Notes: generated by a model not told the origin, from the sequence alone. DNA of 64,000 nt from Allobosea sp. UNC402CLCol (GCF_000745475.1 NZ_JQJJ01000013.1:310001-374000); one strand, 5' to 3'; shown: positions 25,658 to 36,750, counted from the first letter of the stretch. Numbers and translations are program-made.

Positions 25658-28384
25658 TCAGGCCAGCCCCTTCAGCCGATAGAGCGCTTCCAGCGCCTCG
25701 CGCGGGGTCATCTCGTCCGGCTCGATCCCCGCCAGCTCCTCGCGCAAGCCGTCGGGCTGATCTTCCGTGACCACGGCCGTCGGGCGCCGGAGCGGCGCGG
25801 CGAAGAGCGGGAGGTCGTCGACCAGCGAAGCGACCGGCTTCTCACGCTCGGTCTTCTCCAGCTCGCCGAGAATGGCGCGGGCGCGCTCGACCACCGCCGG
25901 CGGCAGGCCGGCGAGCTTGGCGACCTGGATGCCGTAGGAGCGATCGGCCGCGCCCGGCACAACCTCATGCAGGAAGACGACCTCGCCCTTCCATTCGGTG
26001 ACGCGCACGGTCGCGTTGGCGACGCGGTCGAGCCGGTCTCCCAATGCCGTCAGCTCGTGATAATGCGTCGCGAACAGGCTGCGGCAGCGATTGACCTCAT
26101 GCAGATGCTCGATCGCCGCCCAGGCGATGGAGAGGCCGTCGAAGGTCGCGGTGCCCCGCCCGATCTCGTCGAGGATGACGAGCGCGCGCGGACCGGCCTG
26201 ATTCAGGATCGCGGCGGTCTCGACCATCTCGACCATGAAGGTCGAACGGCCACGCGCCAGATCGTCGGCGGCGCCGACGCGCGAGAACAGACGGTCGACG
26301 ATGCCGATATGGGCTTTTGCCGCCGGCACGAAGGAGCCCATCTGCGCGAGAACCGCGATCAGGGCGTTCTGGCGCAGGAAGGTCGACTTACCGGCCATAT
26401 TCGGACCGGTGATCAGGCAGATGCGCCCGCCAGTCACCTCGGTGCCGGGCGGTGACAATTCGGTATCGTTGGCGACAAAGGGCTTTCCGTCGCGCTTCAG
26501 CGCGGCTTCGACCACCGGATGGCGGCCGCGCTCGATGGAGAAGGCCGCGCCCGCATCGACGATGGGTCGGCTCCAGCCCTTGCGGGCGGCGAGATCGGCC
26601 AGCGCCGCGACGACGTCGAGCGCCGCCAGCGCCAGGGCGGCGGCCTTGATCGGCTCGGCCTGGGCGAGAACGGCTTCGCTGAGCGCCGCAAAGATCGCGA
26701 GTTCGAGCTTCAGCGCGCGGTCGGCGGCGGAAGCGATCTTGGCTTCGAGCTCGCCGAGCTCGACCGAAGAGAAGCGCATCGCGTCGGACATGGTCTGGCG
26801 ATGCACGAAGGTCGCGCGCCAGGGATCGCGCAGGAACTCCTCGCCGGCCGCCTGCGGCACCTCGACGAAATAGCCGAGCATCGCGTTGTGCTTGATGCGC
26901 AGGGTGCGGCAGCCGGTCTCTGTGGCGTAGCGCGCCTGGAGCTGGGCGATGACCTTGCGCGAATCGACCTGCAGCAGGCGCAATTCGTCCAGCGCCGCAT
27001 CGTAGCCCTCGCGCACGAAGCGGCCGTCGCGGCGGTTGAGCGGTAGCTCCTCGGCAAGCGCCTCGGTCAGACGCAGGGGCAGATCGGGGTCGGTCTCGCC
27101 GAGCGCCCGGATGGCGCGCGCGAGTTCGTCCGGCAGGTCGCCGCGGCGAAGGAGCAGGGCCGCGACGTCGCGCGCCGCGGTCAGGCCGCCCCCGAGCGCG
27201 GCCAGATCGCGCGGACCGCCCCGGTCGAGCGAGAGCCGCGCCAGCGCGCGCGCCACATCCGGCACCTTTTCCAAAGCCCGCCGCAGATCCTCGCGCAACG
27301 CGCCATCCGCGACCAGCAGCTCCACGGCGTCATGGCGCGCGGCGATCGCGTCCTGCTCGGTCAACGGTCCGGCGAGCCATTCGGCCAGCAGGCGGGCGCC
27401 ACCCGGCGTCACGGTGCGGTCGATCGCGGCGAGCAGGCTGCCCTGGCGCTCGCCGCCCAAAGTGCGGGTCAGCTCCAGATTGGCGCGGGTCGCCGCGTCG
27501 ATCAGCATCGTCGCCGAGCCGGAATCGCGCACCGGGGCGGAGAGCGGCGGGCGGGCACCGAGCTGGGTGCGCTCGACATAGGCCAAGGCCGCGCCGGCGG
27601 CCGCGATCTCGGCACGACTGAAGCTGCCGAAGGCGTCGAGCGTCGCGACGCCGAAGAATTCCTTGAGGCGGCGCTCGGCGGAAGCCGCATCGAGCCCGTC
27701 CCGGGCAAGCGGCGTCACCGGCACTGCGATCTCGCGCCAGAACTCCTTCAGCTCGGGATCGTCATGGATCGCATCGGGGCAGACGATCTCGCGCGGCTCC
27801 AGACGCGAGAACTCGATGGAGAGCCGGTCCTGCGGCGTCTCCATCACGGTGAAGCGGCCGGTCGAGATGTCGATGGCGGCGACGCCGTAGAGGGCGGCGG
27901 CCTCGCCGGTCTTGCGGCGCGCCACGGCAACGAACAGGCTGGCACGGCCGGGCTCGAGCAGGCGCTCCTCGGTGATGGTGCCGGGCGTGACGAGGCGCAC
28001 GACATCGCGCTTCACCACCGATTTGTTGCCGCGCTTCCTGGCTTCGGCCGGATCCTCGGTCTGCTCGCAGACGGCGACGCGATGGCCGGCGGCGATCAGC
28101 CGCTGGAGATAGTCGTCGGCGCGGTCCACGGGGACGCCGCACATCGGGATGTCGTCGCCCTGGTGCTTGCCGCGCTTGGTCAGGACGATGCCGAGCGTGC
28201 GCGAGGCAATTTCCGCGTCCCGGAAGAACAATTCGTAGAAATCGCCCATCCGGTAGAACAGCAGGCAGTCCGGATTCGCGGCCTTGATCTCGACATACTG
28301 CGCCATCATCGGCGTGACGCGCTCGGGCGCAGCCTCGGCCGGGGCGGCGGAACGGGTGGCTTCGCTGGGAGGGCTGTGACGCAT
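25658..28384 (-). CDS. mutS: DNA mismatch repair protein MutS
   Basis: A 908-residue MutS. The mismatch-recognition domain contains the Phe-x-Glu wedge in [12 protein letters not shown]. The connector, lever and clamp domains follow. The ATPase domain has the P-loop [13 protein letters not shown] near residue 660, then [32 protein letters not shown] and ATHYHEL. The extra C-terminal tail ([12 protein letters not shown]) matches the beta-clamp and tetramerisation region of full-length MutS. The protein finds base mismatches after replication and recruits MutL. It stands alone between divergent and convergent neighbours. Confidence 0.97.
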   Translation of the reverse strand: MRHSPPSEATRSAAPAEAAPERVTPMMAQYVEIKAANPDCLLFYRMGDFYELFFRDAEIASRTLGIVLTKRGKHQGDDIPMCGVPVDRADDYLQRLIAAGHRVAVCEQTEDPAEARKRGNKSVVKRDVVRLVTPGTITEERLLEPGRASLFVAVARRKTGEAAALYGVAAIDISTGRFTVMETPQDRLSIEFSRLEPREIVCPDAIHDDPELKEFWREIAVPVTPLARDGLDAASAERRLKEFFGVATLDAFGSFSRAEIAAAGAALAYVERTQLGARPPLSAPVRDSGSATMLIDAATRANLELTRTLGGERQGSLLAAIDRTVTPGGARLLAEWLAGPLTEQDAIAARHDAVELLVADGALREDLRRALEKVPDVARALARLSLDRGGPRDLAALGGGLTAARDVAALLLRRGDLPDELARAIRALGETDPDLPLRLTEALAEELPLNRRDGRFVREGYDAALDELRLLQVDSRKVIAQLQARYATETGCRTLRIKHNAMLGYFVEVPQAAGEEFLRDPWRATFVHRQTMSDAMRFSSVELGELEAKIASAADRALKLELAIFAALSEAVLAQAEPIKAAALALAALDVVAALADLAARKGWSRPIVDAGAAFSIERGRHPVVEAALKRDGKPFVANDTELSPPGTEVTGGRICLITGPNMAGKSTFLRQNALIAVLAQMGSFVPAAKAHIGIVDRLFSRVGAADDLARGRSTFMVEMVETAAILNQAGPRALVILDEIGRGTATFDGLSIAWAAIEHLHEVNRCRSLFATHYHELTALGDRLDRVANATVRVTEWKGEVVFLHEVVPGAADRSYGIQVAKLAGLPPAVVERARAILGELEKTEREKPVASLVDDLPLFAAPLRRPTAVVTEDQPDGLREELAGIEPDEMTPREALEALYRLKGLA

Positions 28385-28444
28385 GGGCCGCGCAAGCTAG
28401 CAAAATGCGCGGCCAAGGCCATCCGTTAGGACGGCTTTCAACAA

Positions 28445-30313
28445 TTGAAAGCAGGGTGGCTCCATCGTTTCCGGCGGAAGGCCGCCCGCTTGCTGATCAA
28501 TCTCGTCCAGAGCCTGTTCTTCCTGCTGTTCGCCGGGCTGGTGCTGACAGTGATCGCTCCCTGGTTCGCCGGGCGGAGCTGGCTGCGCTCCTGCGTCGTC
28601 GGCCTGCTCTTCGCGGGCGGCGCGCTGGTCAGCATGGCCAACCCGGTCACGCTCCAGCCGGGGCTGGTGGTCGATTCGCGCAACACCTTCGCCATTCTGG
28701 CAGGCCCGATTGGCGGCCCATGGGCCTCGGTGCTGACCGCAGTGCCCCTCGTCATCGCGCGCTACCTGACGGGCGGCGTCGGCGTCACCACCGGCATCAG
28801 CGGCATCGTGATGCGCATGCTGATCGGCATCGCCTTCGCGATCTGGCTGGCACGGCGCAGGCGCCCGCTGATGGCGCGCGACCTGATCCTGCTATGTTCG
28901 CTCGATGCCGTCTGCCTGCTCGCCTCCGTGCCCCTCATCCCGGGCGAGGCGGGAGAGCGCTTCCTGCGCGAGGCCGTGCCGGCCATGATCCTGGTCAGCA
29001 CGGTCGGCATCATCCTCACCGGCATCGTCGTCATCCACGACAATGATCGCCGCGAAACCGCCTATCGGCTGCGGACGCTGATCCGGCGCGCGCCCGGCAC
29101 GCTCTACCAGTGCATCCTGAAGCCGGACGGCCGGCTGTTCTATCAGTTCGCCTCCTTTGCCATCGACAAGGCCCTCGGCATCACGCGGGAGGAGGTCGAA
29201 CGCGATCCGGAGGTCTGGCTCGGCAAGATGTTCGCCGAGGACCGCGCCCGCTTCGACGGCCAGCGCCGCGAGGACATGACCGATGACGGGGTCTGGCGCT
29301 TCGAGGGGCGCTATCACGCCCCCGATGGCGGCACGGTCTGGCTGCGCAGCGAATCGACGCGCCGCCGACTCCCCGACGGAACCTATGTCTGGGACGGCAT
29401 CCTGCTCGACGTCACCGCCGAGAAGACGCTGGTGACGCGCCGCGACGAGATCGAAGCGCTGCGCCGGACCGCGCTCGACGAGCTCGCCGGCGACCTCGAA
29501 CGCACGGTCGGCAGGGCGCTGGGCGATGTCAGCGAGGCGATCCACGACATGCATCAGGCCGCCGGCCAGATGGTCGACAGCGCCAACAAGACCACCCACC
29601 GCGCCGACGGCGTGACGCAGGAGGCGGGCACGGCCTCCCTGCGCGTCGGCAGCGTGGCGCGGGCGGCCGAGGAGATCGAGGCCTCGATCCGCGAACTGAC
29701 CCGCCAGACCGGCCATGCCGACGAGACGGTGCGCGCCGCCGCCAGCTATGTCCGCAGCACGCGCCAGGACGTGGCCGGCCTCGCGGAAGCCGCCGACAAG
29801 GTCCGCGCCGTGCTCGACTTCATCGAGGAGATCGCGGCCCGCACCAATCTGCTCGCGCTCAACGCCACGATCGAGGCGGCCCGTGCCGGAGCGGCCGGTC
29901 GCGGCTTCGCGGTGGTCGCAAGCGAGGTGAAGACGCTGGCCGAGCAGACGCAGAAGGCGACGCGCGACATCGCCGCGACGCTGGGCGAGATCCGCCACGC
30001 CGCCGCCACGACCTTCGAAGCCGTGGTCCATATCCAGGATACGATGACGACGATCGAGGAAACCTCCGGCGCCATCGCCAGCGTGGTCAATCGCCAGGCC
30101 GACATCGCGACCGGCATCGCGGCCGACGCCCAGGCCGTCGCCGCGAGCGCGAACACCGTCAGCGCCAATATCGGCGCCGTGGGAACCGAGGCGCGCGTTA
30201 CGGGCGACGCCGCCATCCGGGTCGCCGCCGCCGCGCGCAAGGTCGACGAGCAGACCGAGGCGCTCGACCGCTATGTCGGCGAATTCGCGCGGCGCGTCCG
30301 CAGCAGGCTCTGA
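28445..30313 (+). CDS. 5TMR-PAS-MCP chemoreceptor-like signalling protein
   Basis: A 622-residue protein. Residues 1 to about 205 contain at least five membrane segments of the 5TMR-LYT type (marked by the [21 protein letters not shown] and [20 protein letters not shown] segments). A PAS domain lies near 215-330 ([19 protein letters not shown] to [12 protein letters not shown]). From about 335 there is an MCP signalling domain with the conserved hairpin tip [22 protein letters not shown] near residue 460. No HAMP domain and no C-terminal receptor-methylation pentapeptide are visible. The start is uncertain: TTG at 28445 has only a weak AGGA upstream. Confidence 0.8.
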   Translation: MKAGWLHRFRRKAARLLINLVQSLFFLLFAGLVLTVIAPWFAGRSWLRSCVVGLLFAGGALVSMANPVTLQPGLVVDSRNTFAILAGPIGGPWASVLTAVPLVIARYLTGGVGVTTGISGIVMRMLIGIAFAIWLARRRRPLMARDLILLCSLDAVCLLASVPLIPGEAGERFLREAVPAMILVSTVGIILTGIVVIHDNDRRETAYRLRTLIRRAPGTLYQCILKPDGRLFYQFASFAIDKALGITREEVERDPEVWLGKMFAEDRARFDGQRREDMTDDGVWRFEGRYHAPDGGTVWLRSESTRRRLPDGTYVWDGILLDVTAEKTLVTRRDEIEALRRTALDELAGDLERTVGRALGDVSEAIHDMHQAAGQMVDSANKTTHRADGVTQEAGTASLRVGSVARAAEEIEASIRELTRQTGHADETVRAAASYVRSTRQDVAGLAEAADKVRAVLDFIEEIAARTNLLALNATIEAARAGAAGRGFAVVASEVKTLAEQTQKATRDIAATLGEIRHAAATTFEAVVHIQDTMTTIEETSGAIASVVNRQADIATGIAADAQAVAASANTVSANIGAVGTEARVTGDAAIRVAAAARKVDEQTEALDRYVGEFARRVRSRL

Positions 30314-30435
30314 CCCCTCCGCGATTTTATCCATTCCGGCATGGGTATTGTCGAACGGCGCTGCTTGTGGTGCGGCGGCGCGCTGCCCTATGGTCTCGGC
30401 CCCCGAGGAAACGCTCAAGAACAAAGACGCCTTTC

Positions 30436-32718
30436 ATGACCGACCGACCGACGAAGCGCTCACGCCCGACCTTCACCGACCAGGAGGCGCTGCTGTTCCA
30501 CTCGCAAGGGCGGCCCGGCAAGCTCGAAATCGTTCCCACCAAGCCGATGGCGACGCAGCGCGACCTCTCGCTCGCCTATTCGCCGGGCGTGGCCGTGCCG
30601 GTGCTGGCGATCGCGGAAGACCCGTCGCGCGCCTATGACTACACGACCCGCTCGAACCTCGTCGCGGTGATCTCGAACGGCACGGCCATCCTCGGCCTCG
30701 GCAATCTCGGGGCGCTCGCCTCGAAGCCGGTGATGGAGGGCAAATCCGTCCTGTTCAAGCGCTTCGCCGATGTCGACTCGATCGATCTCGAGGTCGATAC
30801 CGAGGATCCGGACAAGTTCATCGACGCGGTGCGCTATCTCGGCCCCTCCTTCGGCGGCATCAATCTCGAGGACATCAAGGCCCCCGAGTGCTTCATCATC
30901 GAGCAGCGCCTGCGCGAATTGATGGACATCCCGGTCTTCCATGACGACCAGCACGGCACCGCGATCATCGCCGCCGCCGGCCTGATCAACGCGCTCGACC
31001 TGACCGGGCGCGACATCACCTCGGCGAAGCTCGTGATCAACGGCGCGGGCGCTGCCGCCATCGCCTGCATCGAGCTCCTGAAGGCGATGGGCTTCAAGCC
31101 CGACAACGTCATCCTCTGCGACACCAAGGGCGTGATCTATCAGGGCCGCACCGAGGGCATGAACCAGTGGAAATCGGCCCATGCCGCCGTCACCGACCGG
31201 CGCACGCTGGCGCAGGCGATGGAGGGGGCGGACGCCTTCTTCGGCCTGTCGCAGAAGGGCGCGGTGACGCCGGAGATGGTCGCCTCGATGGCGCCGAACC
31301 CGATCATCTTCGCCATGGCCAACCCCGATCCGGAAATCACGCCGGAGGAGGTCCATGCCATCCGCGACGACGCGATCATGGCGACAGGCCGCTCGGACTA
31401 TCCCAATCAGGTCAACAATGTCCTCGGCTTCCCCTTCATCTTCCGGGGCGCGCTCGACGTGCGCGCCACCACCATCAACATGGAGATGAAGATCGCCGCC
31501 GCCGAGTCGCTGGCGGCGCTCGCCCGCGAGGACGTGCCCGACGAGGTCGCCGCCGCCTATCAGGGCACCCGCCCGCGCTACGGCAAGGATTACATCATCC
31601 CGGTGCCGTTCGATCCGCGGCTGATCCATGTCGTGCCGATGGCGGTCGCGAAGGCCGCGATGGATTCCGGCGTCGCCGGCAAGCCGATCGTCGACACCAA
31701 GGCCTACAAGGCCCAGCTCTCGGCCCGTCGCGACCCGATCGCGGGCACGCTGAACGGCATCTTCGAGCGTGTCCGGCGCTATCCGAAACGCGTGGTCTTC
31801 GCCGAGGGCGAGGAGGAGCAGGTCATCCGCGCCGCCGCCTCCTTCGTCAATCAGGGGCTCGGCCAGGCTATCCTGGTCGGCCGCGACGAGCGCATCTACG
31901 AGACGGCGACCTTCCTCGGCGTCGATCTCGAAGGCAAGGGCATCGAGGTCCAGAATGCGCGGCTCTCGCACCGCAATTCGGCCTATGCGCAATATCTTTA
32001 CGAGCGTCTGCAGCGCGAAGGCTATCTCTTCCGCGACTGCCAGCGCCTGATCAATCAGGACCGCAACCATTTCGCCGCCGCGATGGTAGCGCTCGGGGAT
32101 GCCGATGCGATGGTGACGGGCGTGACCCGGAACTATTCGATCGCGCTCGACGAGGTCCGCCGCGTCATCGACGAGAAACCCGGCCATCGGCTGATCGGCG
32201 TCTCGGTGGTGATCTCGCGCGAGCGCACCGTGCTCGTCGCCGACACCGCGATCACCGAGATGCCGACGGCGCAGGAGCTGGCCGAGATCGCGATCGAGGC
32301 CGCCGGCGTCGGCCGGCGGCTCGGCTACGAGCCTCGGGTCGCGATGCTCGCCTTCTCGACCTTCGGCCATCCGGCCGGCGAACGCTCCGAGAAGGTGCGC
32401 GAGGCCGTGAAGATCCTCGACGGCCAGCGCGTCGATTTCGAATATGACGGCGAAATGGCCGCCGATGTCGCGCTCAACCGCGAGATCATGAGCCAGTATC
32501 CGTTCTGCCGCCTCTCCGGGCCGGCGAATGTGCTGGTGATGCCGGCCTTCCACTCCGCCTCGATCTCGACCAAGCTGCTGCAGGAGCTCGGCGGGGCGAC
32601 TGTGATCGGCCCGCTGATCGTCGGCCTCGACAAGCCGGTGCAGATCGTGCCGCTCGGCGCCAAGGATTCCGACATCGTCAACATGGCCGCGCTCGCCGCC
32701 TTCAATATCGGCGGCTGA
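30436..32718 (+). CDS. maeB: NADP-dependent malic enzyme with phosphotransacetylase domain (MaeB type)
   Basis: A 760-residue MaeB-type enzyme. Residues 1 to about 430 are the malic domain, with [19 protein letters not shown], the NAD(P) loop [16 protein letters not shown] and [15 protein letters not shown]. From about 448 ([17 protein letters not shown]) a phosphotransacetylase-like domain extends to the end; in MaeB it is regulatory and catalytically inactive. The enzyme decarboxylates malate to pyruvate and yields NADPH. I start it at ATG 30436 (MTDRPTKR), the family start; the longer frame adds residues without homology. A long hairpin at 32726-32757 follows it. Confidence 0.93.
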   Translation: MTDRPTKRSRPTFTDQEALLFHSQGRPGKLEIVPTKPMATQRDLSLAYSPGVAVPVLAIAEDPSRAYDYTTRSNLVAVISNGTAILGLGNLGALASKPVMEGKSVLFKRFADVDSIDLEVDTEDPDKFIDAVRYLGPSFGGINLEDIKAPECFIIEQRLRELMDIPVFHDDQHGTAIIAAAGLINALDLTGRDITSAKLVINGAGAAAIACIELLKAMGFKPDNVILCDTKGVIYQGRTEGMNQWKSAHAAVTDRRTLAQAMEGADAFFGLSQKGAVTPEMVASMAPNPIIFAMANPDPEITPEEVHAIRDDAIMATGRSDYPNQVNNVLGFPFIFRGALDVRATTINMEMKIAAAESLAALAREDVPDEVAAAYQGTRPRYGKDYIIPVPFDPRLIHVVPMAVAKAAMDSGVAGKPIVDTKAYKAQLSARRDPIAGTLNGIFERVRRYPKRVVFAEGEEEQVIRAAASFVNQGLGQAILVGRDERIYETATFLGVDLEGKGIEVQNARLSHRNSAYAQYLYERLQREGYLFRDCQRLINQDRNHFAAAMVALGDADAMVTGVTRNYSIALDEVRRVIDEKPGHRLIGVSVVISRERTVLVADTAITEMPTAQELAEIAIEAAGVGRRLGYEPRVAMLAFSTFGHPAGERSEKVREAVKILDGQRVDFEYDGEMAADVALNREIMSQYPFCRLSGPANVLVMPAFHSASISTKLLQELGGATVIGPLIVGLDKPVQIVPLGAKDSDIVNMAALAAFNIGG

Positions 32719-32725
32719 GGCCCAA

Positions 32726-32757
32726 CGCATGGGGCGGGCCGGCGCCCGCCTCATGCG
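32726..32757 (+). terminator. Long GC-rich hairpin after the malic enzyme gene
   Basis: A 14-bp stem with one wobble pair, formed by 32726-32739 and 32744-32757 around a 4-nt loop, begins 8 nt after the maeB stop. There is no clear U-tract behind it. It may stabilise the mRNA 3' end or terminate with help rather than act as a textbook intrinsic terminator. Confidence 0.5.
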
Positions 32758-32888
32758 CTCCATTCGCTTCGACGGCTTGTGCATCGCCGTCGAAGCGCTA
32801 TGTCTCGGGCCGGGACGCCATCGGCGACCTCGCTTCCGCAACCGCGCCGCCTTCCCCGCCGGCGGCGCGCAACCGACCAAGAGAGCGT

Positions 32889-33863
32889 ATGTCCTTCGGC
32901 CCGCATGAGCCAGGAATGCACCTGCGCAGGCGCAGCCGCTGGTGGTGGCTCGGGCCGCTGGCGAGCATCCTGATCTTCGGCGCCTCGCTCGCGGTTCTCT
33001 GGCACATCATCGGCCAGATGAATCCGGGCGATCTCGCCGCGGCCTTCTCCAACGCCAGCCCGCGCCAGCTCGGCCTCGCCGCCTGTTTCACGGCGCTGAG
33101 CTATCTGCTGCTCACCGGCTACGACGCCCTGGCGCTGCGCCGGCTGGGCTTGTCGATCCCCTACCGAACCACCGCGCTGGCCTCCTTCACCAGCTACTCG
33201 GTGTCCTTCACGCTCGGCTTCCCGATCGTGACCGGCGGCACGGTGCGCTACTGGATCTATGCGCCCAAGGGCGTGCGCGCCTCGGAAGTCGCGAGCCTGA
33301 CCGTGATCGCAGGGCTCACCTTCTGGCTCGGCCTCGGCGCCATCCTCAGCGTCAGCCTGTTCTATTCGGCCGATTCGGTCGCGATGCTGGCGCGCACCTC
33401 GCCGCTTGTCGTCCAGGCGGTGGGCGGGCTGATCTCGGCCGGCATCCTCGGCTATCTCGTCTGGGTCGCGACCGATGAGCGGACGCTGCGGGTCAAGGGC
33501 TGGAACCTGCACCTGCCCGGCCTCGGCACGACGCTCGGCCAGATGGCGCTCGGCGCCAGCGAGGTCTGCGCCGCCGCCGCCGTGCTCTTCGTGCTGCTGC
33601 CGGGCGGCTACAATCTCGACTACCCGACCTTCCTCGCCGCCTATATCTTCGGCTGCCTGATCGGCATCGCCAGCCATTCGCCGGGCGGGCTGGGCGTGTT
33701 CGAGGCGACGATGCTCGTCGCGCTCAACCGGTTGCCCTTCGAATATGTGCTGGGCGCGCTCTTGCTGTTCCGGGTGATCTACTACCTGCTGCCCTTCATC
33801 CTCGCGCTGGTGCTGCTGGCGCTCAACGAGATGATCCGCCGCATCCGGCGCCGCGAGCGCTGA
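32889..33863 (+). CDS. LPG synthase-like / UPF0104 family integral membrane protein
   Basis: This 324-residue membrane protein has about eight hydrophobic segments. It carries the pattern of the lysylphosphatidylglycerol-synthase membrane domain and YbhN: RLGLSIPYRTTALASFTSYSVSFTLGFPIVTGGTVRYWIY, TVIAGLTFWLGLGAIL and SHSPGGLGVFEATMLVAL. There is no C-terminal aminoacyl-transferase domain, so it would act as the flippase-like half only. A role in lipid or undecaprenyl-linked transport is likely but unproven. It lies 170 bp after maeB and ends 3 bp from the convergent next gene. Confidence 0.85.
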   Translation: MSFGPHEPGMHLRRRSRWWWLGPLASILIFGASLAVLWHIIGQMNPGDLAAAFSNASPRQLGLAACFTALSYLLLTGYDALALRRLGLSIPYRTTALASFTSYSVSFTLGFPIVTGGTVRYWIYAPKGVRASEVASLTVIAGLTFWLGLGAILSVSLFYSADSVAMLARTSPLVVQAVGGLISAGILGYLVWVATDERTLRVKGWNLHLPGLGTTLGQMALGASEVCAAAAVLFVLLPGGYNLDYPTFLAAYIFGCLIGIASHSPGGLGVFEATMLVALNRLPFEYVLGALLLFRVIYYLLPFILALVLLALNEMIRRIRRRER

Positions 33864-33866
33864 GAT

Positions 33867-34616
33867 CTATTTCATCGCGATGATGATCAGCATGAAGGCC
33901 AGAATCAGCAGGAGCTGCTTGAGGCTCCAGTTGATGCGGCGGAGCTGGTCGGCGCTGTCATCCAGATGGGGGTCCTCCGACTCGGCGTGATCGAGCGGAG
34001 CCGTCGGTTCCGATCCGGCCGGATCAGGCGCCTCGGCCGCGGCGGCCTGGCACCACTCGATGCTTTCGATGAAGCCACGGGCGGGCGCGCTGCCCTGCCC
34101 ATCCGCCGCCGGCCCCAGATACCAGTCGACCGGCTGCCCCGCCGGGGTGTCGCGGTCCTCCTCGCGAATCCAGAGGCTGGTCGTCGCCTCCAGCGAGAGC
34201 TCCTGCGCGAGGCCGCTCAAGATGTCGGCTTTCAGGGCCTCGAAGACGGAGGGCGCGAGAAAGCCCTCGGCGAAAGGCTCGGCCTCGCCGTTCTCGTCGC
34301 GATAGCCGAGCAGCAGCAGGAGCCGCGCCGCCTCGCTCGAGGTCGCAAGCGGTCGCAGCGTCAGGCGCAGCCGGCCCGCCGCTCCATCCAGCCCGGCTCG
34401 GCGCAGCGCGCCCCCGACGATCCGCGCCTCCGCCTCGAGCCGCTGCACATCCTCGAGCCGCCCGTCGCGGCTGGCATAGCCACGGATGACGCGCAGCGCC
34501 GCTGCATCGAGCCGGAAACGGCGCGCCGCACCCTGCTGATACCGATGCGGCAGCCCGTCGATCGTCATCCATCCATCGCTGACGGAGACGCTGGGTATTG
34601 GCTGTGATTCGTTCAT
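33867..34616 (-). CDS. Hypothetical protein with a C-terminal membrane anchor
   Basis: A 249-residue protein I do not recognise. The N-terminal two-thirds are globular and acidic (SVSDGWMTIDGLPHRYQQGAARRFRLDAAALRVIRG...). A low-complexity acidic linker follows (SEPTAPLDHAESEDPHLDD), and the protein ends in a single hydrophobic segment LLLILAFMLIIIAMK with no residues beyond it. This makes it look like a tail-anchored inner-membrane protein with its bulk in the cytoplasm. It is divergent from the GST gene. No function can be inferred. Confidence 0.65.
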   Translation of the reverse strand: MNESQPIPSVSVSDGWMTIDGLPHRYQQGAARRFRLDAAALRVIRGYASRDGRLEDVQRLEAEARIVGGALRRAGLDGAAGRLRLTLRPLATSSEAARLLLLLGYRDENGEAEPFAEGFLAPSVFEALKADILSGLAQELSLEATTSLWIREEDRDTPAGQPVDWYLGPAADGQGSAPARGFIESIEWCQAAAAEAPDPAGSEPTAPLDHAESEDPHLDDSADQLRRINWSLKQLLLILAFMLIIIAMK

Positions 34617-34668
34617 GCTCCCGCCCTGCTTCGCGCGCAGACTAACAGTTCGGCACCGGCGCGTCAGG

Positions 34669-34692
34669 CACGCTCCTGACAGGAGCGTGTCA
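34669..34692. promoter_or_regulatory. Overlapping palindromes between the divergent GST and tail-anchored protein genes
   Basis: CACGCTCCT (34669-34677) and AGGAGCGTG (34681-34689) form a perfect 9-bp inverted repeat with a GAC spacer. An overlapping second symmetry, TGACA-N6-TGTCA, lies at 34677-34692. It sits 44 bp before the GST start and 52 bp before the other gene, a suitable place for a regulator that controls both. Confidence 0.55.
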
Positions 34693-34736
34693 CTATCGCA
34701 GGATAGAAGCCGCGCGATCTCTCAGGAGCGGAACCC

Positions 34737-35372
34737 ATGTCCGACGAACTCGTGCTCTACACCAACCCGATGTCGCGCGGCCGGATCGCGCGCTGGATGA
34801 TGGAGGAGCTCGGCCAGCCCTACCGTGCCGAGATCGTCGGCTTCGGCGGGCCGATGAAGGGCGCCGCCTACAAGGCGATCAATCCGATGGGCAAGGTGCC
34901 GGCCCTGGTGCACGGCGCGACGGTCGTCACCGAATGCGCCGCGATCTGCGCCTATCTCGCCGACGCCTTCCCGCAGGCGGGGCTTGCGCCCGCGCCCGGC
35001 GACCATCGGCGCGGACCGTATTACCGCTGGATGTTCTTCGCCGCCGGGCCGGTCGAGGCTGCCGTGACCAACAAGGCCTTCGGGCTGGAAGCTCCGCCCG
35101 AACGGGCAAGATCGGTCGGTTACGGCACCTATGCCGATGCGATGGACACGCTCGAATACGCGGTCTCGCAAAGCGAATATATCGCTGGCGACCGCTTCAG
35201 CGCGGCGGATGTCTATGTCGGCTCGCAGGTCCTGTGGGGGTTGCAGTTCGGCACGATGGAGAAGCGCCCCGCCTTCGAAGCCTATGGCGCGCGGCTCGCC
35301 GCACGGCCGGCGGCCCTGCGGGCCAAGCAGATCGACGACGAGCTGATGGCGCAGATGCAGAAGGCCGGATGA
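34737..35372 (+). CDS. Glutathione S-transferase family protein
   Basis: A 211-residue GST. The N-terminal thioredoxin-like domain begins with ELVLYTNPMSRGRIARWMMEELG, where Ser11 or Arg13-like residues in NPMSRGR take the place of the usual catalytic Ser/Cys region. NPMGKVPAL and VVTECAAICAYLADAFP follow, with the cis-Pro (VPAL) and the glutathione gamma-Glu-binding Glu. The C-terminal helical domain contains FSAADVYVGSQVLWGL. It conjugates glutathione to electrophiles in the cytoplasm. A palindromic site lies in front of it and a hairpin behind it. Confidence 0.9.
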   Translation: MSDELVLYTNPMSRGRIARWMMEELGQPYRAEIVGFGGPMKGAAYKAINPMGKVPALVHGATVVTECAAICAYLADAFPQAGLAPAPGDHRRGPYYRWMFFAAGPVEAAVTNKAFGLEAPPERARSVGYGTYADAMDTLEYAVSQSEYIAGDRFSAADVYVGSQVLWGLQFGTMEKRPAFEAYGARLAARPAALRAKQIDDELMAQMQKAG

Positions 35373-35450
35373 CGCCCGGCCTCGCGCCCAGCGCATGGCG
35401 CGCCGCCGACATCGCGGGTTGCCGCGTCTTGCCGGCCGATTTACACGGTG

Positions 35451-35475
35451 AAGGCAAGCTGGGCAGCTTGCCTTT
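35451..35475 (+). terminator. Hairpin between the GST and MFS genes
   Basis: A perfect 10-bp stem, AAGGCAAGCT (35451-35460) and AGCTTGCCTT (35465-35474), encloses the loop GGGC. The T-run after it is short. It lies 78 nt after the GST stop and 37 nt before the MFS start and probably separates the two transcripts. Confidence 0.55.
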
Positions 35476-35511
35476 GCGCGCCATTTTGCGCGCCTACCTC
35501 GCAGTTTCGCC

Positions 35512-36750
35512 ATGAACGACATGACAGCCATCGTCCGGCCGCGCCACGGCATGGGCTTTTATCCTTTCGTAGGGCTGACCGCCGCGCTGATGGCGACGAA
35601 CGCGCTCGCGATCGATTCCATGCTGCCGGCCCTGCCGGAGATGGCCGAGGCGCTCGGCATCGCCGCGGCCAATCAGCGGCAATGGATCATCACGGCCTAT
35701 CTGCTCGGCTTCGGCGTCTCGCAGATCTTCTACGGCACGATCTCCGACCGCTACGGACGGCGGCCGGTGCTGTTGTTCGGGCTCAGCGTCTATGTGCTGG
35801 CGAGCATCGGCGCGGCCCTGTCCGGCTCCTTCGAAGCGATGATGATCGCCCGGGTGGTGCAGGGCATCGGGGCGGCCGCGACGCGCGTCCTCACCGTCTC
35901 GATCGTGCGCGACTGCTATTCCGGCCGCGACATGGCGCGGGTGATGTCGCTGGCGCTGATCGTCTTCCTGGCCGTGCCGATTCTCGCCCCCTCGATCGGC
36001 CAGGCGATCCTGCTGGTGGCGCCCTGGCGCTGGATCTTCGGCATCCTGACGGCGTTCGGCGCCGCGGTGATGATCTGGGTGATGTTCAAGCTGCCCGAGA
36101 CGCAGCACCCGGAGGACCGCAAGCCGATCGACGTCGCCAATGTCTCGGCCGCCTTCCGCACCACCCTCACGAGCCGCATCGGCGTCGGCTACATGCTGGC
36201 CATGGCCTTCGTGCTCGGTGGGCTGTTCGGCTTCATCAACTCGGCGCAGCAGGTCTTCGTCGACGTCTTCAACGTGCCCCACCTCTTCACGATCGTCTTC
36301 GCGGGGATCGCGCTGTTCATGGCCGCTGCCTCGCTGCTGAACTCGCGCATCGTCGGGCGGCTCGGCATGCGCCGCGTCTCGCATGGCGCGCTGATCGGCT
36401 ACATCCTCTTCACTGGAACCCATGCGCTGGTCGCGCTCTCGGGCCATGAGACGCTGCTGCTGTTCGCGCTCTTCCAGGGCGGCGCCATGTTCTGCTTCGG
36501 CCTGATCGGCCCGAATTTCGGCGCACTCGCCATGGACCCGCTCGGCCATGTCGCCGGCACGGCTTCCTCGGTCCAGGGTTTCGTGACCACGGTGGTCGGC
36601 GCGCTGCTCGGCTTCTATATCGGCCAGCATTTCGACGGCACGGTCGTGCCGATCACGCTCGGCTTCTTCCTGTGCGGGCTGGTCGCGCTCGGCATCGTGC
36701 TGATCGTCGAGAAGGGCCGGCTCTTCCATCCGGCGCCCGGGCGCTCCTGA
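35512..36750 (+). CDS. MFS transporter, Bcr/CflA drug resistance type
   Basis: A 412-residue major facilitator with twelve predicted membrane segments. The family signature between helices 2 and 3 is GTISDRYGRRPVLLFG, and the first helix carries LMATNALAIDSMLPALPEMAEALG, typical of the Bcr/CflA group (ALAxDMYLPALP). RVVQGIGAAATRVLTVSIVRD marks helices 4 and 5. Such proteins export drugs, sulphonamides or cysteine by proton antiport. It stands alone; no regulator is adjacent. Confidence 0.9.
   Translation: MNDMTAIVRPRHGMGFYPFVGLTAALMATNALAIDSMLPALPEMAEALGIAAANQRQWIITAYLLGFGVSQIFYGTISDRYGRRPVLLFGLSVYVLASIGAALSGSFEAMMIARVVQGIGAAATRVLTVSIVRDCYSGRDMARVMSLALIVFLAVPILAPSIGQAILLVAPWRWIFGILTAFGAAVMIWVMFKLPETQHPEDRKPIDVANVSAAFRTTLTSRIGVGYMLAMAFVLGGLFGFINSAQQVFVDVFNVPHLFTIVFAGIALFMAAASLLNSRIVGRLGMRRVSHGALIGYILFTGTHALVALSGHETLLLFALFQGGAMFCFGLIGPNFGALAMDPLGHVAGTASSVQGFVTTVVGALLGFYIGQHFDGTVVPITLGFFLCGLVALGIVLIVEKGRLFHPAPGRS

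Noticed and set aside
30460-32880. An 806-codon minus-strand frame antisense to maeB.
   Set aside because: Composition is that of an antisense shadow (Arg-, Asp-, Gly- and His-rich) and the plus strand encodes a complete malic enzyme.
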